Shown here piece by piece: positions 10,468-18,683 of a DNA stretch of 22,364 bases. Both the position numbers and the translations under genes were made by a program. Location of the stretch: contig KN880769.1 of NCBI GenBank assembly GCA_000934385.1, forward strand, positions 1-22,364, in the 5' to 3' direction. How positions within the stretch are numbered: position 1 is the first letter of the stretch; each line of letters begins with the position of its first letter. The DNA is from Cylindrobasidium torrendii FP15055 ss-10 (taxonomy: Eukaryota; Basidiomycota; Agaricomycetes; Agaricales; Physalacriaceae). Under the pieces are notes generated by a model. The model had not been told where the DNA came from. It made no database searches and was given only the letters and a program-made list of their open reading frames with translations.

Positions 10468-10948
10468 GGCAGTCCCGCCGCTTTGTTTACTACTGAGCGG
10501 GATACGCTCAACAGCGAGCGTCGGCGAAGAGCTGGGCGGAGTCGATGCTCGGGATGGTGATGGTGCAAAGTAAGGTCGAATGTCCGCGAATTACTAAATG
10601 CAGTCACCCCTGTACTGATCGACGCCGACGTCAGTAGAACCATCCCCGCTTTGCTGCTCTTGGGCCTCGGAATCGGAGAGTTATCATTCTCCGCGGTTGG
10701 GAAGTGGAATTCTGTAGCCTAAAAACGACGAAGAGAAGATGGTGGCGTATCACGTGACCGTACAGCCACCGCGGCTGTTCACTAGGCGACCCGCCTCTAG
10801 TGTCGAGTTGCCTCCATGTTTTTGAATAGAATATTTTATCATTAACGCCTACAGACTAATAATGCGTGTAGTCTACATGTGGACCTCGCAAATTACCCTT
10901 CTTACTCGAGGGTGTCATGCAAGATTGCCTTTTCGCCAATAGACTTGG
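10468..10948. other. Intergenic: promoter of the 5-phosphatase gene
   Basis: Both flanking genes are on the minus strand. This is therefore the 5' flank of the phosphatase gene (start 10467, in the good context GCCATGG) and the 3' flank of the aldo/keto reductase gene. It contains a TCACGTGA palindrome at 10750-10757. Open frames overlapping 10468-10640 are probably leader sequence. Confidence 0.5.
10750..10757. promoter_or_regulatory. E-box palindrome TCACGTGA
   Basis: A perfect 8-bp palindrome with a CACGTG core, about 283 nt upstream of the phosphatase start codon. CACGTG is bound by fungal bHLH factors of the Cbf1 and Pho4 type. A phosphate-related regulator would make sense for a phosphoinositide phosphatase, but a single site is weak evidence. 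Confidence 0.35.
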
Positions 10949-12255
10949 CTACACTTCCAGCGCGGGTGATTCGATTCCGAAAGTCATCGCAGAGGCTGGA
11001 TAACGGGTTCCATACAGGTGGACTTTATTAGCGTGCTCTCGAATAGCAGTCACATCCTCCGTCGTCAGCTGTACCCTGAGCCCGCCCGTGTTCTCATGCA
11101 GATACTATACGACAAATAATCATTCTGTGTTTTCAGAAGAAACTAAAGTCTGTACACACCTTAACCTTTTTCGTTCCAGGAATAACCACAAAGTTATCTC
11201 CCTGAGCCAAAATCCACGCAAGAGTAACTTGCGCCGCCGTTGCCTCGTACTTTGCAGCAATGTCTTCCAGGACTTTGACCAGACCAAGTACCGTCGGGAA
11301 GTTCTCCTTTGAGTAACTTGCTCTTACTTCAGCGCAGACCCAGATTCAGAGGCAAACTTAGTGCGTACATTGGAATGATCCTGCGGTAATCGCTGTCCTC
11401 AAAGTCGTCGGGCGACTTGTACTGCCCCGTGATGAGTCCGCGCGCAAGCGGAGAGTACGCAACGACGGTGATACCAAGCTCGCGGCACACGTCGAGCGTG
11501 CCGTCCTTCTCGATACCGAGGTACAATGGTGAGTACTCGACCTGGTACGCGCTGATGGGATGTACGGCGTGTGCACGGCGGAGATCGTTCGCTGTGCATT
11601 CGGATATACCGAGGTACTTGACCCTGCCTTGTCTGTGTATGATTCAGACAGCCAGCCGAAACAGGAAATGTGTGCCATACTCGACGAGCTCAGCCATGGC
11701 CCGAATCGTCACTTCGATAGAGACGTCTGTCGGAGTTCTGACAATACCATTAACGTGGTCACTGTGTAAGAAGTTAAGCACGTACCGGTGAATGTAATAA
11801 AGGTCAATGTAGTCCACCCCAAGACGTTCGAGAGACTGCTCGAACTCTTTGTGCATGTACACAGGCGATCCAGATACACCTCCTTCCATATTACAACCAA
11901 ATTTGGTAGCAAGGAAGATTTCGTCGCGTCTGCCAGTCCTTGCGAACCTAGCGCCCTTGGGATGAGGGCTGCTCGAGCGCGGCGCGACAACCAGCTTGCG
12001 CACCATTTTCCCATAAGCTCTTCAGAGTCGGCGTAAATGTCCGCCGTATCCCAATGCCTGCTCCCAGCTGCAAATGCAGCGTCGAGAACCTGCGATTCGG
12101 GTAAATGAGAAACTTGAGCGTTGGGAGACTTGGATGTCACTCACTGCAAGACGGTCCTCGTCAGTTCCGACAGAACCGTAAAATCCACTGAGAGCCATGG
12201 CACCGAAGCCAATTGGAGACACAACTGTGCTGGATATTTTACGAATCGGAGGCAT
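10949..12255 (-). CDS. Aldo/keto reductase, NADP-dependent
   Basis: About 330 residues in seven exons: 12145-12255, 12004-12089, 11786-11947, 11681-11737, 11369-11632, 11160-11316 and 10949-11104, with introns of 48-56 nt. The apparent frame breaks are all explained by GT-AG introns. The sequence starts [20 protein letters not shown] and has the full catalytic tetrad: D51 and Y56 in WDTADIY, K81 in LATKFG and H119 in YYIHR. Later come VKYLGISEC, the substrate-barrel strand [17 protein letters not shown], and VVIPGTKK, the cofactor 2'-phosphate-binding loop that indicates NADPH. Length and motifs fit the soluble (beta/alpha)8-barrel reductases annotated as aldehyde or pyridoxal-type reductases in fungi; the substrate is not predictable. 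The intron 5 acceptor is ambiguous: the exon may start at 11316 or 11322, adding two residues, both in frame. Confidence 0.92.
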
Positions 12256-13056
12256 CGTTGGAGGATGTAGGCGAGAGGGTCAGGATGGGGAACAAGACAA
12301 TTTATAGGGCGCTATAGCGAATGAGCTGCCAATCGATACGAACTCAATCAACACAAAGGCGGTGTTGAGAAATATCTGGTGAGCAACTCTGGTTTGCAAG
12401 ACAGATGCCATCTAGAAAGAGCGGTAATGGAGTATGCAGTACTCAAGATCTTACAAGAATTCCTCGAGCAGACAGTACTCACACTTCGTGGGCTGGCGAC
12501 TCGGAGATGCAGAGGAATCATACCGGACCGTGACAGTAAGACATAGAACCAGAAAAGCTAAACCAAGATGAAATTGAACTGAGCGTTGACGTTGACCGAG
12601 TGGACTCGTACGGAGACCGTACTTCCGCAGACGGTCCGTTCTATCCGTGCAAGCAATTGACAGAGGACCCACAATGAGCGGGTCACCAAGGTGATGGCGC
12701 GATCTATGACATCACGACGTCGGGTCGGCCCCTTTCGGCGTTAGTAACTCGACGCTACTCGACGATCTCTGTCTTTTTGCCTTTTTCGCCATCATTCGCT
12801 GACGAATGTGGACCGCAGTGTGGTCCGTGTTAACCGTCTGCGTCTGCGGTTCCTCTGGCGCCACTGTCTCTGCTTGCGATGACACCCTGTTCAGAATGGG
12901 GTGCTCCAAATCTGGAACCGTCTCAATGACAATGCTGAAGAATGTACCCCCGCGCCTGCGGATTCAATCGAATTGCATAATGGGAAGATCGTTTTTGGTG
13001 CACTGCGTTTGTGGAAACGGGGACAGACCCTTCTATCTTGTTGACATACCACCACC
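12256..13056. other. Divergent promoter region between aldo/keto reductase and ThrE-A
   Basis: This 801-nt region separates two divergently transcribed genes. Next to the reductase it holds a TATA element (12301-12306, minus) and a CCAAT pentamer (12329-12333, plus). No TATA box was seen close to the ThrE-A start. A plus-strand ATG at 12806 opens a frame that runs past the ThrE-A start codon in another frame, so it would act as an overlapping upstream ORF if the transcript begins that early. A minus-strand frame at 12712-12909 has no recognisable features. Confidence 0.5.
12301..12306 (-). promoter_or_regulatory. TATA element of the aldo/keto reductase gene
   Basis: TATAAA on the minus strand, 46-51 nt upstream of the start codon. 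This is a normal distance for a fungal gene with a short leader, and an inverted CCAAT pentamer lies about 25 nt further upstream. Confidence 0.6.
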
Positions 13057-15456
13057 ATGGACCGAAAAGACCCTTCCTCCAGTCGCGTTAGGTGGCTGAA
13101 CGACGCGGGCGTCGTGGAGACCCCAAGCGACATTCCTGTAAGCCGCAGGAGTGTGCGCGCCTGTCTGTCCATTTTTCTGACTATTTTTCCAGCCCGAAAA
13201 TAGCTTCGAGGACTTTGTAAATGCCCAGACCACAGTTTACCCTCCACAAGCCTCGTCCAGCAGTCAGCCTAGCGCTCCTAGGACGCGATTCGCGGTCCCC
13301 GAGATATCAACCTCGCCACCCGACCCCGATTCAGCCGAAGAGCGTGCCGCGAACATCGTCCACAGGCATTCGCGCATGGCTCGGCAGCCACCAAGGCTGA
13401 ACCTTGAGAACGTGAACGCACGTCTCCGGGACGAGGAAGATAGCGCCGGAGGTACTCCAGGATCTGGCCTGCCCAATGGTCTCCTTAGTTCGCTCCTTAC
13501 CTTGTACCACAATCAGCCACCTACTGTCTCTACTCCTGCAAGTGAAGCTTCCACTGCTCTCAACACTCCTGTACATTCGAGAGCCGGCTCTGGTGGCTGG
13601 GAATTCCCGTTTGTCCGCCCAAAAAACGAGCGGAGCGGCGCTGGAACCATTGCCAACCTCATCGCGAGTACGGGCAACATCAGCGGCGCGGCAGCCCCGA
13701 AGCAAAGTCAGCTAGCGCCAAACACCAAGCGGCCAGGGTACCAGCTTTCGAGGTGCGTTGCTGGTTCTGTCGCGCAATAAAGGCGTACTGACAGCCACTT
13801 CAGATACTCAAATGAGAAGGACATTCCGACCCTTGGCCATAAGCGCAATGATTCTGCGGCTACCCTCAATGAGAACACCCCGTTTGCCCGCCATGCTGCC
13901 AACCTGTCGACCGATACGTTGGTACAAGAAGGCACCAGTTGGGCGCACAAGCTCAAGGGAAGCATCTCCTCTTCAAATCTACGCCTTACTCCCACCCATT
14001 CCCATACGCCGTCTGAAAACATTCGGACCAACAAGCGCAAGAAGGCCGAAGTCTACATCACCCGCCATGTCGCCCAGATCATCGAGAGACAAGAGTTCAT
14101 CCTCAGGCTAGCGAGAGCCATGATGATGTTTGGTGCACCTTCTCATCGCTTGCAGAGCCAGATCATGGGCACGGCGCGTGTGCTGGAGGTTGATCTTGCA
14201 CTCATGTATCTCCCGGACATCATGCTCATCTCTTTCGACGATGCATCTACCGGAACGTCCTCCATCCGCTTCATTCGACAGCCCGCGGCCCTCGACCTTG
14301 GCAAACTCAGCGACGCTTATGAACTTTACTGGAAGGTCATCCACGACGACCTATCAGTGAACGACGCCTCCGACCAGCTTAGCCACCTCATGAAGTCACC
14401 CAAGATATACCCATGGTGGTTGCTCATGATCATCGGCGGAATGTGTTCATCGTTCATCACCGTCGCCGCATTCAACGGGTCCTTCCTCGACGCTGTGGCC
14501 GTCTGGCCTCTAGGTGCCATTCTCCTCGGCATGCAGCTCCTCGCCGCACGAAATGAACTTTATTCCAACGTCTTCGAGATCGTCATCACCGCTCTGTTTT
14601 CCTTCATAGCTGGCGGAATGGCTGCATCCCACCGCCTGTGCTATCCCGCCATCGCGTCAGGCAGCGTCGTCCTCATCCTCCCTGGCTTTATTGTCCTCTC
14701 CGGCAGCCTTGAGATCATGTCCCGCAACATCGTCTCGGGGTCCGTACGTATGGTATACGCCGTCATCTACGCCTTATTCCTTGGATTCGGCCTTGCCATC
14801 GGTGCAAAAACCTACGCCAAGATTGTTGGGTCGTCCATCGTCGGTATCACGGACTATACGTGCACGGAAAGCCACGATCCGCTTGGAGGCTGGTGGCAAG
14901 TCACACCGACGGCGTGGTGGGCATTCTTCACTGTCCCTGGCTTCAGCATTTTCCTGAGTCTACGCAACTTCATCCCTGTCAAGCGCACGGAGCTCATCCT
15001 CCTTGTCGCTATCTCCTCCATCGGATGGGTGACGAACCACTTCACGGCGACGCAATTCCAAAACCAGGCAGACATTGCCGCGGGCGTTGGGTACGTTCTC
15101 TTCCCTCTTCCATCCATCCATTCTTTCCAACCAACTTATCCATGTACAGTGCTTTCGCCGTCGGACTCGTCGCTAACCTCTACGCCCGATTCTTCGCCGG
15201 AAACGCCTTCGTCATCATGATCACTGGCATCCTCTTCCAAGTCCCCTCAGGCCTCGGCGCCGGCGGGCTCTTTGGCTTCGTCTCAGAGCAGAGCTCAGAA
15301 GGCGCAAGTACCAGCGAGACATATGAAAGTGGTTTCCAGGTCGGGCTGCAGCTCATCAGTGTCGCTATTGGCATCACAGTTGGACTGGGACTTGCTCTGC
15401 TCATTGTGCATCCCATTCCGAGTCGAAGGAGAGGCGGAGGCGTGTTTTCTTTGTAG
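13057..15456 (+). CDS. ThrE/Prm10-like ten-helix membrane protein, paralogue A
   Basis: About 744 residues in four exons: 13057-13137, 13193-13752, 13804-15090 and 15150-15456, with introns of 55, 51 and 59 nt in phases 0, 2 and 2. The start ATG has a good context (ACCATGG). Residues 1 to about 290 are polar and disordered but hold three blocks shared with paralogue B, including TIANLIASTGNISG. A basic segment (RKKAEVYITRHV) leads into the soluble ThrE-type domain with FGAPSHRL (323-330), LMYLPDIMLISFDD and DLGKLSDAYELYWKVIHDD. About ten membrane helices follow from residue 416 to the end, terminating in HPIPSRRRGGGVFSL. The family includes the bacterial threonine/serine exporter ThrE and yeast pheromone-regulated Prm10. 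Most fungal members have no assigned substrate, so amino-acid export is a family-level inference. Membrane location (plasma or internal) cannot be read. Confidence 0.92.
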
Positions 15457-16214
15457 ATCATGATGTTGCATTTGATATGCACGTTGGATGGTTACGGTGC
15501 TTGTGGACACTCGAAGGACTCATTTCACTTTACTGGACACTGATTCATAGATGTGGATTCTTCATGTACATAGACACGTATAGGTTTGCTTCTCCGTAGA
15601 TTTTGTAGACGCACATTACTCCTGCCACCATTTAGCGTAATTAGTAAATACAGAAACAAATTGTAATCTTGGACTTACGCTTTTTCGAATCCAGTTGGCG
15701 GCAGGTGCCTCGACAGTATCCCTGCAGGATTGAGGACATCATCATGTGCACATAGTGGGAACATGCTGTGAAACTCGATAGTGACTGTGAATGATGAGCG
15801 CGTATCAAGAGGATTTTCGGGGCTATGTAACTGCGCCACGGGATACACGTGGGTGAGCTGAAGCTTAGCTCTTATCTCTCATCTTGGGCTTCGAGCGTCA
15901 ACTGTCCCAAGGTCAAACTTTCAATCTGTATATGCCTATTCCTGGGTCGTCTCCTCGTGGTGTGCTCCTCGAGAAACCTCGTCAGAATGTTAACTTGGAC
16001 ACTGCCAGTGCCAGCACAGTGATATGGAAGGCTAGTTACGAAGAACAGACACATATCATCACAGCGCTTTGAACTCCTACTTTGGTCAGTGCACCGCCCA
16101 TACCAATTAAAAACCAGTGATCCGCAGGCGTATACCCCGACTCCTCTGAGGTACAGATGTCAAGAAAGCGAGCAGGCTACTGAAAACGCGGTGGAAACTT
16201 TGCACTGCCTAGTC

Positions 16215-16219
16215 ATTGG
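16215..16219 (-). promoter_or_regulatory. CCAAT pentamer upstream of the seven-helix gene
   Basis: ATTGG on the plus strand (CCAAT on the minus) 21 nt upstream of the TATA element, a typical location for a HAP-complex site. A pentamer alone is weak evidence. Confidence 0.3.
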
Positions 16220-16239
16220 AGCTTGGCGGGCGACGAGCG

Positions 16240-16247
16240 TATATAAG
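16240..16247 (+). promoter_or_regulatory. TATA element of the seven-helix gene
   Basis: TATATAAG, 85 nt upstream of the ATG at 16332. This fits a transcript start about 30 nt downstream and a leader of roughly 50-60 nt. Confidence 0.6.
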
Positions 16248-16331
16248 AGCATGCTCTGCTTTCGTGTTTCCGAATCCACTTTCGTGTCTCCGAGCCTTTT
16301 CTACCTCAAACAGCGAATAAGAGCTAGGGAA

Positions 16332-17565
16332 ATGACTTCCGAAGAACAACGAGCCGACGTCTGGATGATCTTCATCTCGTCCCAAATATCTACCCTCATC
16401 TCCGCAACGCTCCTCTGGACATGCACATCTATAGCATTCGCATTCGCGCTTCGCGTTCAACTGTACGAGCATTCCTCCCATCTAGCTACGAGTTACAACT
16501 AACGGGGAAACCCTTGAAGGAAACGCGAAGTCCAAACACGCGCTTCGCGCGCTCTTATCACTACAACCTGCCTGTTCTTCCTGTTTACCACGGCTGCGTG
16601 GGTTATGAGACTCGGCGTGGTATACTCTTACCTGCATCGGGATGTCGATAATGCACAAATCTACTTGCTGGTCGAAGGGGTAATGGTGTCCGTGAACGTA
16701 CGTCCCACTCGATCACTCAAGTTGTATGAGGGACTTACTCCGCATATGCAGTACTTCTTGGGAGACGCAGTGCTGCTATGGAGAGCGTGGGCTTTAACGC
16801 AGCAAGATTGGTATCGATGGCTCATCGCTATCCCGTTCGTGTTTCTTTGTGTCGGCTTAGGTGTGGTGTATCCAAAAGTTCGATGAATTGATGTTAACAT
16901 GTGTCCAGTCTTCACTGGGTTCATCATTGCGTGTGTTGCTCCCGGGGCAGCGAGCGCTTTCACGCCAGGCTCGGCATTGTGTACATACAGCCCCAAAATT
17001 GTATGGGCAGTGAGCTTCTTGACGAACGTCTGGGCGACAGCGATGATTGCTGCCAAGGCATGGTGAGTCCAATCCAGGCTTTTTGAGCCAAGTGCTAATA
17101 GTACATAAGGGAGCTCCGTCGTTTCATGAAGTACGCTCTTGGACGTCCGGGTTCGACAAAAGGAGAGAAAGTCCTGGCTGTTCTTGTGGAGTCTGGGGCT
17201 TTTTACATGCTCTTTTGGGTACGTGTATCTTCTTCTTTCCCTCCCCAAAAAAAAGTTGGCTGACCTTCGTGTTCGAACCAAGCTCGTCACCATCCCTGGT
17301 CTGTTCGTAACGCTTTCGACAGCAGACTCGTACATCTCTCAAACCGGTTCGGTCCACTTTATCCTCATCATCAGCTCTGTGGGCTGTCAACTTTCTGTGG
17401 GTCATTCTTTGCCTGCCTCCTCGAAGAAAGACTAAATCTGTATGTCCAATTTAGGGACTCATCCCAATGGTCATCATCATTCTCGTGCATCGACAATGCG
17501 CGACACCATATGATCTCGAAGTCGAATCCCTACCCGTTGTCGAAGCTGGGCGATGCCGGCTATAA
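16332..17565 (+). CDS. Seven-helix membrane protein of basidiomycete type, unknown function
   Basis: About 301 residues in seven exons: 16332-16462, 16520-16697, 16752-16860, 16909-17062, 17110-17218, 17283-17396 and 17455-17565, with introns of 47-64 nt. Seven hydrophobic helices are visible: the N-terminal segment after MTSEEQRADV, ALITTTCLFFLFTTAAW, the segment YLLVEGVMVSVN-YFLGDAVLLW split by an intron, WLIAIPFVFLCVGL plus the following stretch, IVWAVSFLTNVWATAMI, the ESGAFYMLFW segment, and ILIISSVGCQLSGLIPMVII. A charged helix-2/3 loop, the LGDAVLLWRAW motif, the LVESGAFY motif and a short polar tail resemble a large family of uncharacterised Agaricomycete integral membrane proteins with receptor-like topology. 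I cannot name a ligand. Intron 5 has two in-frame acceptors (exon from 17256 or 17283). I prefer 17283, which has a better branch site and avoids putting LADLRVRTK into a helix. Confidence 0.75.
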
Positions 17566-18266
17566 GCAATCCCCGGCCACAATGAGCAGAAGGATAGGCA
17601 TTGTACTCTAAGAAGGGAAGGCCGCAATCATTTTCGAGGAAGATGAACTTCGTGCTCCACCCGAGAATTCACCACTTTGTCTCTTTGTAAAAGAGACTCT
17701 CTGGCTTCTACGAGAAGCTAGACGGTGTTGTGTTTGTTTTTGGGTGCACTCAAGACAGGGTCGCGTAAAGCACCCAGGCCATATATGGATGTCCTTCGTA
17801 GGATTAGTCATGCAGTAGTCTAAAGCGTGCCCGCAGTTAGGAGATTGTAGATTGTACGTATTCGCACTCGAATGAATGTTAAAAATGTTCTTTCTCATTG
17901 TCGCTGTCCGCTTGTTGTCCGCTGCGCTGCGTGCAGGGGTCGTGCCTCTTGTGGGAGAGTGATGTCGAAGATGATGGCCTCTCCACTGACAATAGGCATG
18001 TCTGGGGCGCGAAAATGCAGCCCGAGAGACTCGGAGGCATGTCTTGGGGTTCACGGTTAGCCCTTTGGAGCGAAGAGGAGATAATCAAACAAAATTTACG
18101 AACAATGCGCAGTCAAGCAGCGGCGGATCGTAAGACGGCCTTTTGAATAGACGTTTGTATAGGATAACCAAGTAAGTCCAGGCTAAGTCTAGCTAACAAC
18201 ATTGGGTCAATTATGGCAAAAACATGTGCGGTTAGCTGCGACCCTAGATCGTGAGATGCGCAGGTT

Positions 18267-18282
18267 CGCGTGACGTCACGCG
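18267..18282. promoter_or_regulatory. 16-bp perfect palindrome containing a CRE (TGACGTCA)
   Basis: CGCGTGACGTCACGCG reads the same on both strands. The central TGACGTCA is the consensus site of CREB/ATF-type bZIP dimers, represented in fungi by Atf1/Sko1-like factors in stress and cAMP responses. It lies about 400 nt upstream of the ThrE-B start codon and about 340 nt upstream of the TATA element. It could also serve the 3' region of the preceding gene or be unoccupied. The full symmetry beyond the core is unusual. Confidence 0.55.
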
Positions 18283-18620
18283 TATGATCTCGAATGGAGC
18301 AACCACGCGACGAGAAGACGTTCACATAAACGCTGCCCGAGCTTAATCGTTCACCACCATCATCCGCGCCTAAGACGCCCGCCGCCTTTGAAGACGCCGC
18401 CGCTCTCGCCGACAACGACGACAACGTCGCCCCCGCCATACCAGTTCACGGATCTGCTCCGTGAATATCACGCCGACTGCACGCCGAGATAAGATTTCGA
18501 TCGCCTTGGGTCTTTATTTTGCCGAAGCAGAAAAGCATCGAGGGCCTGTCCAAACACGGTACGCTTGTTTCTTCCACACTACCACCTTGTATTTCCTCCG
18601 GGCCCCGTTTTGTTCCCTCT

Positions 18621-18626
18621 TATAAA
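18621..18626 (+). promoter_or_regulatory. TATA element of ThrE-B
   Basis: TATAAA 58 nt upstream of the ATG at 18684, followed by a CT-rich stretch typical of highly expressed fungal promoters near the transcript start. Confidence 0.6.
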
Positions 18627-18683
18627 TTATCTTCTATCTAATTACTCGAGCTTTCTATCCTACCCCCCATACTCTCTCCTCGC

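Larger units (their letters stand above)
15457..16331. other. Intergenic: 3' flank of ThrE-A and promoter of seven-helix gene
   Basis: The left part should contain the ThrE-A 3' UTR. A 62-codon plus-strand frame at 15884-16072 has no recognisable motif and is not called. The right end has an inverted CCAAT pentamer (16215-16219) and a TATA element (16240-16247) ahead of the seven-helix gene. No RNA gene or repeat was seen. Confidence 0.5.
17566..18683. other. Intergenic: 3' flank of seven-helix gene and upstream region of ThrE-B
   Basis: A 148-codon minus-strand frame (17608-18054) and overlapping plus-strand frames are Arg/Ser/Cys-rich without recognisable motifs, and are not called as genes. 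The region holds a 16-bp CRE-type palindrome (18267-18282), a pyrimidine-rich leader region (about 18590-18680) and a TATA element (18621-18626) upstream of ThrE-B. Confidence 0.5.

Noticed and set aside
10958..10980. tRNA B-box-like sequence around GATTCGATTCC
   Set aside because: It lies inside the last exon of the aldo/keto reductase, and no matching A box or cloverleaf stems were seen.
10949..12255. Possible frameshifted aldo/keto reductase pseudogene
   Set aside because: All frame changes coincide with 48-56-nt GT-AG introns, and the exon lengths sum to 331 codons with every catalytic residue in place, so the gene is intact.
12712..12909. 65-codon minus-strand frame in the divergent promoter
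   Set aside because: It has polar low-complexity composition, no motif and no promoter signal of its own. It probably lies in the leader or promoter of ThrE-A.
17608..18054. 148-codon minus-strand open frame between the seven-helix gene and ThrE-B
   Set aside because: It is rich in Arg, Ser and Cys, overlaps plus-strand frames of similar quality, and has no recognisable motif or clear splice context. It is likely chance.
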